Positions 16,998 through 25,024 of a stretch of 64,000 nt of DNA are shown piece by piece. How positions within the stretch are numbered: the stretch's first letter is position 1; every line of letters starts with the position of its first letter. The translations under genes and the position numbers were made by a program. This DNA comes from Opitutaceae bacterium TAV5 (lineage in GTDB: Bacteria; Verrucomicrobiota; Verrucomicrobiia; Opitutales; Opitutaceae). The DNA lies in assembly GCA_000242935.3 (NCBI GenBank), contig CP007053.1:6495001-6559000 (forward strand), given 5' to 3'. Under the pieces are notes generated by a model. It was not told where the DNA came from, did not search any database, and saw only the letters and a program-made list of their open reading frames with translations.

Positions 16998-18251
16998 TTA
17001 CGGATAAACAACCCCGCCCTCAGTCTGCCGAGTGACATTCACATCCTCCAACAAGATGCCGGCGACTGCCGCATCGGTCTCCACGATTTGATTAATAAGG
17101 GCCGTCACCACCGGGAGTTCGGGACTCCCCAGTGTCGGACGATAATAAACATGCTCGTAGCCCCAAAGTGTGTACTTGCCTTCCTTGACGGCGTCATAGG
17201 AGAAAGGCACGCCGTTGTAGCTCAAGACCAGGTTGTCCGATGTCGAACCAAACTCCCCCGTGGTGCCATTGAAGGTAATACCCGCAACATTGGCGGCATC
17301 ACTGATGCCAAGGTAGGTAACGAGACCGAAAGGAATCGTTGCCGAATCCACCGTCGCATTGGCAGCCACCGAGTTACCCACAATGCCGGCAAGCGTTCCG
17401 CCACTGGACTCGCCGCCGCCACCGATCGAGACGACCGCAGTGATGGCGGAACCGCTGACCGAGGCTTGGTACTGGTTAATGACTGGTGTCAGGTTGTACG
17501 TAGGGAAGTTGATTTCAGCCAGCGTGGTGATACGGGTTCCCGAACTGTCATTACGTCCCAGCGGCAGCACTTTGAACGCAAAGTGATCCTCGTTCTTCGT
17601 GAAGAAGGAAAGCGGAGCTCCCACTTCCCAGATCAGACGAGCCTGCTGGGTCGTGATGTTGGTCACACTATGGAAATGACCATTCCACGCTCCTCCGCTG
17701 CCAGGGGCAGTAGCACTATTGCTGCTGGATCCCCGGACGAACACGAACGGAATGACACCAACAGGATTGTCCTCCAGCCTTACATGCGGATCAGTCGGCA
17801 GGGCTGGGTCACTGTACTGGGTATAGATGGTAGATCCTTGGTATACGTCTGAAAATGCCGCATGGGCTATCCCCGGAACCTGTAGATCTGCCGCATCCTC
17901 TGGAGAAATCTGCCCGGGAGTGCCCAAGGCTTCATCATCCAGCCAATCAAGAACCGGTTGAGTCTGCAGTGCCAGCGCACCAACGCCTGCGGCAGAACCG
18001 GACCAAGTGGTTTTGATGGTTACAGTATCTGAACCCAGCGTTCCGCGATAAATCGCTTGGTTAGCCGAGGCAGACGTACTGGTTCCAACCCAAGATACCG
18101 TTGGACTACCAAGGATATTTTGGATTGCACTATCCGCTGACGCACGAAACGCCGTGGCCCCGGTGATGCGGATTTCAATGTCAGCAGCGAGCGCCAAGGA
18201 GGCGGACGAAATGGCGAGCGCGCTCGCCATGAGTATGTTTTTAGCTTTCAT
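16998..18251 (-). CDS. Exported PstS-like (phosphate-binding-type) periplasmic protein
   Basis: 417 residues. Signal peptide 1-23 (SLALAAD). The mature protein begins IEIRITGATAFRASADSAI, which resembles the opening strand and ligand loop of PstS-type periplasmic binding proteins. Later segments (VGVIPFVFVRGSSS, ITTQQARLIWEVGAPLSFF, DSSGTRITTLAEI) match the usual order of a two-lobed binding fold. The family call is moderate, made by pattern only. The ATG at 18251 is supported by AAGGA eight bases upstream (18260-18264). Its promoter-like motif lies about 370 bp upstream at 18625-18654 and is shared with the divergent sigma-factor genes, so it is a likely target of that sigma factor. No permease or ATPase genes follow, so a role in sensing or scavenging is as likely as transport. 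Confidence 0.6.
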   Translation of the reverse strand: MKAKNILMASALAISSASLALAADIEIRITGATAFRASADSAIQNILGSPTVSWVGTSTSASANQAIYRGTLGSDTVTIKTTWSGSAAGVGALALQTQPVLDWLDDEALGTPGQISPEDAADLQVPGIAHAAFSDVYQGSTIYTQYSDPALPTDPHVRLEDNPVGVIPFVFVRGSSSNSATAPGSGGAWNGHFHSVTNITTQQARLIWEVGAPLSFFTKNEDHFAFKVLPLGRNDSSGTRITTLAEINFPTYNLTPVINQYQASVSGSAITAVVSIGGGGESSGGTLAGIVGNSVAANATVDSATIPFGLVTYLGISDAANVAGITFNGTTGEFGSTSDNLVLSYNGVPFSYDAVKEGKYTLWGYEHVYYRPTLGSPELPVVTALINQIVETDAAVAGILLEDVNVTRQTEGGVVYP

Positions 18252-18624
18252 AGGATTTTTCCTTGTTCCCTGAGTTGTTGTTTTTCTGCCCGACCGGTTG
18301 GGAACGTGGCCGGTCGGGAAGTTGCGAGGGCAACGCGCTGGCGCGCTGTCATGGGATTCGTCCAGGCCGCCGGACGGGGTGCCGGCGGGAACTCCGGAAT
18401 CACCGGAGAGAGCCGGAGCACCCGGACCTGCCTCCTCGCCCGGTTCCCCCATGCCGGAACAGGAATCATCAGCATCCACCCTTGCGCGACGCGGCCCGCG
18501 GCACGAATCTCCGGATCGGAGGCATGGATGATATCAAGGGTGGCTGGCATGGGAGGGAGGCGGAGGCCGGGCTGGACAGGTTTGGATCGTTGGCTGAAGC
18601 GGTGAATTTGCCTTCAAATAATAA
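18252..18624 (-). promoter_or_regulatory. Long (about 370 nt) 5' leader of the PstS-like gene with a hairpin
   Basis: No supported gene. If transcription starts at the motif at 18625-18654, this whole stretch is an untranslated leader. It contains a strong hairpin, CCCGACCGG (18289-18297) pairing with CCGGTCGGG (18310-18318), about 25 bases before the ribosome-binding site. Reading frames in the leader (for example a 100-codon frame to 18248) are GC-driven and not convincing. Confidence 0.4.
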
Positions 18625-18654
18625 GACCCGTTTTTACCCCCCGATCTACTAGTC
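18625..18654 (-). promoter_or_regulatory. Bipartite promoter-like motif 1 (PstS-like gene)
   Basis: GACTAGTAGAT (18654-18644) and CGGGTC (18630-18625) separated by exactly 13 bases, then TTATTATT. The element spacing suits an ECF-type -35/-10 pair. TGTAACCTG lies just upstream. Confidence 0.65.
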
Positions 18655-18878
18655 GCGCAGGTTACAAACCTGTTACGTTTTGAATGAGGGGAAAAATTTG
18701 TCTGTAAAACCGGCCTGAAGGCTTTTTTGTCAGATTATATCAAGTGCCAGACACCTTCAATATTCTCGCCAACAGGTTTCATTTCCGTGCGGCAACTATT
18801 AATATAAAGAAACGGTGACAGGACAAACCGCCCGATTCCGGACCGGCCGGCACAATGTAACCTGAATGTCACAAAGGT

Positions 18879-18908
18879 GACTAGTAGATCGGGGCGAAAA
18901 AACGGGTC
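18879..18908 (+). promoter_or_regulatory. Bipartite promoter-like motif 2 (STN and sigma-factor genes)
   Basis: GACTAGTAGAT (18879-18889), 13 bases, CGGGTC (18903-18908), TTACTATT. It is divergent from motif 1, which makes the two look like inverted repeats. It lies only 8 bases before the GTG at 18917. The 224 bp between motifs 1 and 2 contain no gene. Confidence 0.7.
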
Positions 18909-18916
18909 TTACTATT

Positions 18917-19429
18917 GTGCACTTTATCCATTTTTTCCGATGCCCGCCGTGGCCGATATCTGCCTCCTTCCGGGTCGCACCTTCCCGGCGCACGGCCCGG
19001 TGGCTCTTTCTCCTCACCATCGCAAGCCTCGGGCACGCCACCCCTCCCCCGGCCGACCCGATCGATTACTTTACCGACCCCGTCCTGGTCCGCACCCCGG
19101 TCAGCGTGGCCGCGATCAAGATGAAACCAGCGACCCTGCCGGAAATTTTCTCCCTCGTGGAGCAGCAGACGGGGCTGAAGTTCGTCTACCTCGCCACCCA
19201 GTTGCCGCTCAAAACCACCATGGAACTCGAATCCCGCGAGACGGTGACCCTGGCGCGCCTGTTCACCGACGTGTCCTCGATGGTGGGCGTCGTGTTCGTA
19301 CGCCATAACCGCAAGATCGTGGTTCGCGTCCAGTGGCCCGAGGACAGGATCGCCATCCCCGGGCCCAACCGGACCGGCGCAACCGGATTTGAACGGCAGG
19401 ATCTGGCCGCCCCCCGTCCATCCAGATGA
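18917..19429 (+). CDS. Small exported STN-domain protein
   Basis: Up to 170 residues from a GTG at 18917. An export segment lies at about 25-42 (RRTARWLFLLTIASLGHA). It is followed by a single STN (secretin/TonB N-terminal) domain at about 66-138: LPEIFSLVEQQTGLKFVYLA, the LESRETVTLARLFTDVS segment, then VVFVRHNRKIVVRV. In FecA-type receptors this domain contacts the FecR anti-sigma; here it is a free protein with no attached barrel, upstream of the sigma and FecR genes. The start is uncertain: the promoter-like motif ends 8 bases earlier, implying a leaderless message or a later start codon. It may be a periplasmic signal relay to FecR (inference). Confidence 0.7.
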   Translation: MHFIHFFRCPPWPISASFRVAPSRRTARWLFLLTIASLGHATPPPADPIDYFTDPVLVRTPVSVAAIKMKPATLPEIFSLVEQQTGLKFVYLATQLPLKTTMELESRETVTLARLFTDVSSMVGVVFVRHNRKIVVRVQWPEDRIAIPGPNRTGATGFERQDLAAPRPSR

Positions 19430-19484
19430 ACCACCGCTGACCGGACAACCGACTCTCCCTCGTCACAGCGACCACCCTCGATCC

Positions 19485-20060
19485 ATGCACACCGAAGACA
19501 CAACCGACGAAACCCTGATGCTCCGCATCCGCGATCACGACGAGAAGGCGCTGATCCTGCTTCAGCAAAAATACTACCGGCACCTGTGCAAGTTCGCCTT
19601 CCACCTGCTCCGCCGGAAGGACTACGCCGAGGAGGCCGCCTCCAACGTCTTCATCAACATCTGGTGCCGCCGGCAGACCCTCTCCGTCAAGACCACCCTG
19701 CGCAATTACCTGTTCAGTTCGGTGAACAACCAGTCCCTGAAGCTGCTGGCGCGACAGATCGATGTCGACACGGTGGCCATCGACGACGTGCCCCCGCACA
19801 TGCTCGTGGACGGCCACCGCACGGACGGCGGCCTGCTCTTCCGGGAGTTCCAGGAAGAACTGGATGCGCTCCTGGCGTGCATGCCGCCGCAGCGGCAACT
19901 GGTCTTCCGGATGAACCGCTTCGAAAAGATGTCCTACAAGCAGATCGCCTCCGCCCTGAACATCGCGCCCCGCACGGTCCAGAATCACATGGTCGAAGCC
20001 AACCGGCAGATCGAGGTGACGATCCCCCGCCTCTACGAACTCATAAAACGTCATTTCTAG
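19485..20060 (+). CDS. ECF-type RNA polymerase sigma factor (FecI-like)
   Basis: 191 residues, typical of ECF sigma factors. Region 2 at about 10-75 (LMLRIRDHDEKALILLQQKY, then DYAEEAASNVFINIWCRR for -10 recognition). Region 4 at about 123-180 with the helix-turn-helix MSYKQIASALNIAPRTVQNH (149-168). The ATG at 19485 is chosen because upstream in-frame sequence overlaps the STN gene and lacks family similarity. It lies 55 bp after the STN gene and 110 bp before fecR. A copy of the bipartite motif precedes both the STN-sigma pair and fecR, consistent with autoregulation. Confidence 0.92.
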   Translation: MHTEDTTDETLMLRIRDHDEKALILLQQKYYRHLCKFAFHLLRRKDYAEEAASNVFINIWCRRQTLSVKTTLRNYLFSSVNNQSLKLLARQIDVDTVAIDDVPPHMLVDGHRTDGGLLFREFQEELDALLACMPPQRQLVFRMNRFEKMSYKQIASALNIAPRTVQNHMVEANRQIEVTIPRLYELIKRHF

Positions 20061-20119
20061 ACCACATCCCCCGATTCATCTCTCCAGACCGGACATGCCG
20101 GGAAAAAATATTCAGCTCC

Positions 20120-20149
20120 GACTAGTAGATTCAGCCCATTTTCCGGGTC
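20120..20149 (+). promoter_or_regulatory. Bipartite promoter-like motif 3 (fecR-type gene)
   Basis: GACTAGTAGAT (20120-20130), 13 bases, CGGGTC (20144-20149), then ATATATTATAG. The spacer shares no similarity with motifs 1 and 2, so the two conserved blocks and their distance stand out. The ATG of the FecR-type gene is 22 bases downstream. Confidence 0.72.
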
Positions 20150-20170
20150 ATATATTATAGGCCCCTCCAC

Positions 20171-21295
20171 ATGCATTCCACCACTGACGACAACGAATAC
20201 TTCTTCAACCTGGCCACTCGCTACCTGGTCGGGGAGGCATCTGGCGCGGAACGCGAGCAGATGGTCGCGCTGCTGCAGGATCCTGCCCGGCGGCAGATGT
20301 TCGAGAGCATGCGCTCCACCTGGGAGCTCGCCCCGCTCGGGCCGGAGGACGATTACGATCTGGAAGGCGCCACCCGCAGGCTCGAGGAGATCACCCGGCG
20401 GGAGGACAGGCGGGAAAAGCCCGCCGTCCGCGTATCGGTAAAAAAGATACGGCGGCGCCGGCTCGCGTGGCGCCCCGCCGTGCTGGCAATGTGCCTGGCC
20501 ATCGCCGGCGCCATCCTCTTCATCGGCCTCCGGCCCGCGCGGCGCGTCGTCGTCGCGGGCGATTCCGCCGCCTGGGTGCAGAGGACCACCGGCGGCGGGG
20601 AGCGCCTGGCCGTGACCTTGCGTGACGGGACAAAAATCACGCTCAACGCGAACGGCACCCTCTCCTACCCCGCGGCATTCAGCCCCTACGCGAGAATCGT
20701 GCGCCTGACAGGAGAAGCGTACTTCGATGTCGCCCACGACGAAGCGCGTCCGTTCGTCGTCGAGGCCGGAACCCTGCGTATCACGGTTCTCGGTACGCGA
20801 TTCAACGTCCGGGCCTTTGCCGATGGAACGGAGGCCCGGGTGGCCCTCGTGCAGGGGCGGGTGCAGGTCACCGGAGCCGGCCGGGAAGGCGAGACGGAAC
20901 CGGTGGTGATTGCACCGGGCCAGCAATATTCGTTTTCCGCCAAAACCGGCCGCGGCGAGGTGGCGGCTGTCGTCACGGAGACCGTCACCGGCTGGATGCT
21001 CGGCGATATCATCTGGGACCGCGAACCGGTGCCCGCAGCCATGCGGGACCTGGAAAAACGCTTCGGGATCCCGGTCGAGATCAGGGATCCGCGACTGGGG
21101 GGAGAAACGATCACCGCCCGCTTCCAGTCGGACCCGCCTTCGGAAATCTTCGAGGTGCTGCGCCTGACCGGCGCGCTCAATCCGCACATTGTGCGCAACA
21201 ATGGCCAGATCGAGCGCGTCATCCTCCTGCCCGGCCGGCTGAGCGACCGCTCCGGAGCAAGCGGCAGGGCCTCCGGCCAGGCGTCGCCGGACTGA
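20171..21295 (+). CDS. FecR-type transmembrane anti-sigma/sigma regulator
   Basis: 374 residues. The cytoplasmic N-terminal sigma-binding part (about 8-75: FFNLATRYLVGEASGAEREQ) has the DUF4880-like opening of FecR. A basic stretch precedes one transmembrane helix (about 101-120). The FecR domain is at 140-235 (VTLRDGTKITLNANGTLSYP, VRLTGEAYFDVAHD, VLGTRFNVRAF, ARVALVQGRVQV). The C-terminal DUF4974/STN-like fold spans about 285-355 (PVPAAMRDLEKRFGIPVEI). It should hold or activate the adjacent ECF sigma factor in response to a periplasmic signal, possibly delivered by the free STN protein. A hairpin at 21315-21342 follows the stop codon. Confidence 0.92.
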   Translation: MHSTTDDNEYFFNLATRYLVGEASGAEREQMVALLQDPARRQMFESMRSTWELAPLGPEDDYDLEGATRRLEEITRREDRREKPAVRVSVKKIRRRRLAWRPAVLAMCLAIAGAILFIGLRPARRVVVAGDSAAWVQRTTGGGERLAVTLRDGTKITLNANGTLSYPAAFSPYARIVRLTGEAYFDVAHDEARPFVVEAGTLRITVLGTRFNVRAFADGTEARVALVQGRVQVTGAGREGETEPVVIAPGQQYSFSAKTGRGEVAAVVTETVTGWMLGDIIWDREPVPAAMRDLEKRFGIPVEIRDPRLGGETITARFQSDPPSEIFEVLRLTGALNPHIVRNNGQIERVILLPGRLSDRSGASGRASGQASPD

Positions 21296-21314
21296 CGACT
21301 GACTGCAGTGAAAA

Positions 21315-21342
21315 GCGCAACACCGGATACCGGCTGTTGCGC
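21315..21342 (+). terminator. Hairpin after the FecR-type gene
   Basis: GCGCAACA (21315-21322) pairs with TGTTGCGC (21335-21342), with an inner CCGG/CCGG pair. No T-run follows, so termination is only possible. Confidence 0.35.
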
Positions 21343-21476
21343 CTTGGGTCGCCGGACGATCCGGAGAATGCAAGCACGACCGAGAAGCGGTCGCCAGGTG
21401 CCGCCGCGGACGGCTCGCCGGGATTTTCCGCTCCTTCGGGGGGAGCGCTGGCCTCCTCCCGACGGGCGGATCGGGT

Positions 21477-21926
21477 TCATCCGTTCGGAATCTCCGGCTC
21501 GACGAGCCGGGCCAGCTGGATGAGCGACTCCTGCCAGCCGAGGTAGCACATTTCGGCGGGAATCACGGCGGGCACACCCTCTTGCTCGATGTTCACCTCG
21601 GTGCCACAGGACACTTTCTTCAGGGTGACCGTCACCTGCATTTCGCCGGGCAGATTGGGGTCGTCGAACTTGTCGGTGTAGCGCAGGCGCTCGCCGGGGA
21701 TCATTTCCAGAAAATTGCCGCCAAAGCTGTGGCTCTGGCCGGTGCCGAAATTCGTGAACGACATCCTGAAGCTGCCGCCCGCCTTCGGCTCGAAGTGGTG
21801 CATTTTGCCGGTAAAGCCGAACGGCGGCAGCCAGCGGCACATCGCATCGGCGTCGGTGAAGGCTTTATAAACTTTTTCAGGCGTCGAACGAAGAACGCGG
21901 TGCAGGCGGATGGTATGGGTGGACAT
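21477..21926 (-). CDS. SRPBCC/AHSA1-family protein
   Basis: 149 residues. It begins MSTHTIRLHRVLRSTPEKVY and carries the hallmarks of the Hsp90-activator-C-terminal-like (SRPBCC) superfamily: AFTDADAMCRWLPP (about 24-37), GGSFRMSF, GERLRYTDKFDDP, and the closing helix YLGWQESLIQLARLVEP. Such proteins bind small hydrophobic ligands or act in stress tolerance; the ligand cannot be told from sequence. The ATG at 21926 is supported by AAGGAA a few bases upstream. It is convergent with the FecR-type gene and has no partner gene. Confidence 0.85.
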   Translation of the reverse strand: MSTHTIRLHRVLRSTPEKVYKAFTDADAMCRWLPPFGFTGKMHHFEPKAGGSFRMSFTNFGTGQSHSFGGNFLEMIPGERLRYTDKFDDPNLPGEMQVTVTLKKVSCGTEVNIEQEGVPAVIPAEMCYLGWQESLIQLARLVEPEIPNG

Positions 21927-22418
21927 GATTGCTTTTCCTTTTGGCGGAGGGTGACGGTTTTCAGTTGGTTTCAATCCTTCAACGAACGAAGCCCGCCGAA
22001 GCGGACATCGCAATCGGTTTTGGGGCGAACCCGGATTCACCCGCCTCTCCAATCAATACCGCTCTCCCGGATTTCAGGGGAAGTCCTGGCAGATGCATGC
22101 GGGAACCCTCGCCCGGAATGATCACGCCGGGCCGCATATCCCCCCTTTCTTCCTCGCGTGGACCGTTCCGGGTTTCGTCCGTCTTGAACTGGATGATAGC
22201 GCGCGCCAGCCACTCTCCGACTCCGACGTGACGTGGCCAAGCCCGCGCACGGCCTTGGCGGAGTCGATGCGCAGTCCGGGTTCGTGCAAACTCGCGTCGC
22301 GATTCCGTTGCCCGATTTTCACCCAATCCCCGGGAAAAATCAGCCTTTGCGCAAAAGCGGACGGATTCCGCGCCGTTGTCATGAAGCTGTAACACCGAAG
22401 TCCTATCGTAGCAGCATC
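21927..22418. other. 492 bp without a supported gene
   Basis: Lies between the divergent SRPBCC and GNAT-like genes, so it must hold both promoters. Reading frames exist on both strands, but none has a recognisable domain or a ribosome-binding site. No repeat of the types found elsewhere in the window is visible here. Confidence 0.4.
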
Positions 22419-22769
22419 ATGATCGAAAAAGGCGAGTCCTCCCCTCCCCCTCCCTGCCTGCAAAGCGTCGCTGCCGGCGACACGGTCTGGATCACCCGCT
22501 TCTTTGTCCCGCAAGATCTGCGCGGGCGTCATCTCGGAACGACCATCGTCCGGAATTGGGAAAAGAACCTGCCTGCCCATGTCCGGACTGTCCGGCTCCG
22601 CGCGCCTGCCACCGATCCGGCCTGCCCGGGCCTCTTCTGGCAAAAACTCGGCTTCCGCCCTGTGCAACCGGACAGCGAACCGGCCTTCAGCGAATTCGAT
22701 CTCACCCGCTTTTCCGAAATGGAAAAACATCTCCCCGCACGTTCCGGAACACCGGCCGGGATGGCCTGA
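22419..22769 (+). CDS. GNAT-like acetyltransferase (short)
   Basis: 116 residues from the ATG at 22419. The sequence FVPQDLRGRHLGTTIVRNWE (about 29-48) matches the acetyl-CoA-binding motif A of GNAT enzymes (R-G-x-x-L-G), and LFWQKLGFRPV (about 80-90) matches the usual F-x-x-K-L-G-F near the C-terminus. It is shorter than most GNATs (about 150), so it is either a minimal member or has lost its N-terminal strands; the open frame extends 62 codons upstream but without family similarity. Substrate unknown. Confidence 0.6.
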   Translation: MIEKGESSPPPPCLQSVAAGDTVWITRFFVPQDLRGRHLGTTIVRNWEKNLPAHVRTVRLRAPATDPACPGLFWQKLGFRPVQPDSEPAFSEFDLTRFSEMEKHLPARSGTPAGMA

Positions 22770-22875
22770 GCATCCGCGGTTCCGCCACCCGCCTGCATCC
22801 GTCACACAAACTTAACATTCGCCACGCCGTTTTTTCTCCCCGCAGCCCGGGGTGTCCGGGCAGACTGGCCCTGTC

Positions 22876-23334
22876 ATGAACGCCACCGCGCTCTCTCCGC
22901 TGCCACTCAGAGCTGACTGGCCGCTCAGCTCCATCTACCGCCTCGCGGACACCCGCCAGCGGACGCAAGACCCCTCCGCTTCTCCCGCCATCGTCTTCAG
23001 GGTTCTCCCGGAAAATCCGGCCGTGTTCTCCGCGACCTCCGGAACGCTCGTCCTGACCGCCTGCCGTCCGCATGTTTCCGGTCTCTACGACCTGCTGGCC
23101 GGCCCGTGGCGCTTTCTGGCCCGGATCGCCCATATCCACCGCGTGGACGACTCCGTCACCATCGGCCAGCTGGTCGGCCAGATGGCGGAGCACAACGAAA
23201 CCCTCCGTATCCTTTCCCGCGATACGTCTTCCGGTGAAATCATCTTTTTGCGCCCGCCCGCCACTGATCCGCAATTCGGACACGTCCTCGCAGGCAATCC
23301 CCGGCCCGGGATACGCCGGGCAGTGACCGGCTAA
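22876..23334 (+). CDS. Hypothetical protein
   Basis: 152 residues from ATG 22876 (an earlier start at 22852 is possible). Codon use shows the strong G/C third-position preference of its neighbours, supporting a real gene. No signal peptide or membrane helix. Central segment: GTLVLTACRPHVSGLYDLLA, then HRVDDSVTIGQLVGQM. I do not recognise the family. It lies 106 bp after the GNAT-like gene in the same direction and 5 bp before a damaged LytTR reading frame; it might once have belonged to a regulator pair, but nothing in the sequence proves that. Confidence 0.5.
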   Translation: MNATALSPLPLRADWPLSSIYRLADTRQRTQDPSASPAIVFRVLPENPAVFSATSGTLVLTACRPHVSGLYDLLAGPWRFLARIAHIHRVDDSVTIGQLVGQMAEHNETLRILSRDTSSGEIIFLRPPATDPQFGHVLAGNPRPGIRRAVTG

Positions 23335-23339
23335 CGCCA

Positions 23340-23708
23340 GTGTCTCCGCAAGGACGCTTGCAGAAGAACCAGGCGTGTTATCAGCCGAAGCACATAGTGC
23401 ATTCAGCCGCCCAGAAGGGGCTTGCGCAGGTCGTCGTCTACGCCCCTTGGGAGGACAGGAAAAATATCAAAATAAAGGTGCGACCCCTTACGGCTTGCCT
23501 TCAGATTACCCCAACGGGCTGGAACAGCGTGTTGCCTCGCAAGCAGTTCCTCCGGCTCAGCCGCAGCGCCATCGTGAATTTCCGGCATCTTTCGACCCTG
23601 AAGCGAGCATCCAGCCGTACGACGGCGGCGCTCGACAATGGCCAGCAAATCCCGGTTACTCGCTCCAGTAGGGAGGTCGGAGAACGTTTGCGCAGGTTGC
23701 CGGGGTGA
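23340..23708 (+). pseudogene. LytTR DNA-binding domain remnant, probably frameshifted
   Basis: The C-terminal half is a clear LytTR domain: LPRKQFLRLSRSAIVNF (residues about 65-81), then LDNGQQIPVTRSSREVGERL. The preceding beta strands expected in LytTR are not found in this frame. In another frame the bases just before read NGLEQR, and removing one G near 23535 would join it to LPRKQF, giving the usual 'LEQRLPRKQF' connection. No receiver or membrane domain is present upstream. I read it as a decayed response-regulator fragment; a short functional LytTR protein is less likely. Confidence 0.55.
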
Positions 23709-23798
23709 CGCGCAGGCGGCATTAATTCCCCGATCCCTTTCCCCGGCATTGCCTCCGCCCGGGGATCGCGCTGACTACCGTGTCGCACAAAAACCTGC

Positions 23799-24518
23799 AT
23801 GAAATCTGTTGTCATCTACTCGGGCGGACTCGATTCCACCGTCCTGCTTTACGAGCTCGTGAACGAAAGCCGCGAGGTGAAGGCGCTTTCGATCAACTAC
23901 GGCCAGCGCCACGTCCGCGAGCTGGAGGCCGCCCGTTCCCTCTGCGCGCTCCTCGGCGTCGAACACCGGATCGCCGACCTGCGCGCCATCGCCCCGCTTC
24001 TCTCCGGCAGCAGCCTCACCAGCGACGACATCCCCGTGCCCGACGGGCATTACTCCGAAGAGGTCATGAAGACCACCGTCGTCCCCAATCGTAACATGAT
24101 CATGCTCTCGATCGCCGCCGGCTGGGCCATCTCGCAAAAATTCGACCGCGTGGCCTATGCCGCGCACGGCGGCGATCACGCCATCTATCCCGACTGCCGC
24201 CCCGAGTTTGCCGACGCCGTGGACCAAACCATCCGGCTCGCCGACTGGCACCGCGTCTCGCTGTACCGTCCGTTTGTCAGCCTGACCAAAGCCGACATCG
24301 TCCGTCGCGGCGCGGCGCTGGGCGTGCCCTTCGAAAAAACCTGGTCCTGCTACAAGGGCGGCCGGCTCCACTGCGGCGTGTGCGGGACGTGCATCGAGCG
24401 GCGCGAGGCGTTTTCGCTCGCCGGCATCCCCGATCCCACGGAGTACGACCCGGCCGCGCCGTCCGTGGAGAAACTGGTTCGCCATCACTGGAAACTCCCG
24501 TTCCCGTCTTCCGCATGA
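23799..24518 (+). CDS. queC: 7-cyano-7-deazaguanine (preQ0) synthase QueC
   Basis: 239 residues. It converts 7-carboxy-7-deazaguanine to preQ0 using ATP and ammonia, in queuosine synthesis. The PP-loop SGGLDST is at residues 8-14; the zinc site uses Cys184, Cys192, Cys195 and Cys198 ([15 protein letters not shown]). The conserved [12 protein letters not shown] and [17 protein letters not shown] segments are present. First gene of queCDEF; its stop overlaps the queD start (ATGA). Confidence 0.97.
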   Translation: MKSVVIYSGGLDSTVLLYELVNESREVKALSINYGQRHVRELEAARSLCALLGVEHRIADLRAIAPLLSGSSLTSDDIPVPDGHYSEEVMKTTVVPNRNMIMLSIAAGWAISQKFDRVAYAAHGGDHAIYPDCRPEFADAVDQTIRLADWHRVSLYRPFVSLTKADIVRRGAALGVPFEKTWSCYKGGRLHCGVCGTCIERREAFSLAGIPDPTEYDPAAPSVEKLVRHHWKLPFPSSA

Positions 24519-24988
24519 TCACCTGCCGGAAAACCTGGATCGACATCCCGTTCGCGCATCGCCAGCACAGGCACGATGGCCACTGCGCGTGGATTCACGG
24601 CCACAACTGGTCGATCACGCTGACTTTCGGCTGCCACCGCGCGGACGAAAACGGATTCGTGATCGATTTCGGAAAACTCCAGTTCATCAAGCGCTGGATC
24701 GACCGGCACCTCGATCATGCCTGCGTCTTTAATGCCGACGACCCGCTCCGCGAGCAGATCGTCGCCGCCTGCCCCGATGTCTGGAAAATCCATGTCGTGC
24801 CCAGTTGCTCCTGCGAAGGACTCGCCCGGCATTTTTACGAGGTGCTCGGCGCGCTCGTGGACAAGGAAACCGGCGGACGCGCCTTCCTCGTCGCGGTCGA
24901 AGTCGCGGAAGACTCGAAAAACATCGCCACCTTCACCCCCGATTTCCTTCCCCGGCCGCACCCGCCCGAGCCGCCGGCCCTCGTCTGA
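24515..24988 (+). CDS. queD: 6-carboxy-5,6,7,8-tetrahydropterin synthase QueD
   Basis: 157 residues. It converts dihydroneopterin triphosphate to 6-carboxytetrahydropterin, the second step toward queuosine. Zinc-binding histidines His15, His28 and His30 ([20 protein letters not shown]) and catalytic Cys24 are in place; the [10 protein letters not shown] helix and [13 protein letters not shown] end are typical. The start is fixed by the 4-base overlap with queC. Confidence 0.95.
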   Translation: MITCRKTWIDIPFAHRQHRHDGHCAWIHGHNWSITLTFGCHRADENGFVIDFGKLQFIKRWIDRHLDHACVFNADDPLREQIVAACPDVWKIHVVPSCSCEGLARHFYEVLGALVDKETGGRAFLVAVEVAEDSKNIATFTPDFLPRPHPPEPPALV

Positions 24989-25024
24989 CCGGCGACTACA
25001 ACCCGACGGGGGGACCATCATCCC

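Noticed and set aside
18617-18916. Apparent 38 bp terminal inverted repeats, first read as a mobile element
   Set aside because: A third copy at 20120 lacks the partner arm and points at a gene; two divergent promoters explain the inverted arrangement better.
23709-23798. PreQ1 riboswitch before queC
   Set aside because: No match to the known preQ1 aptamer sequences was seen in this gap or before queF.
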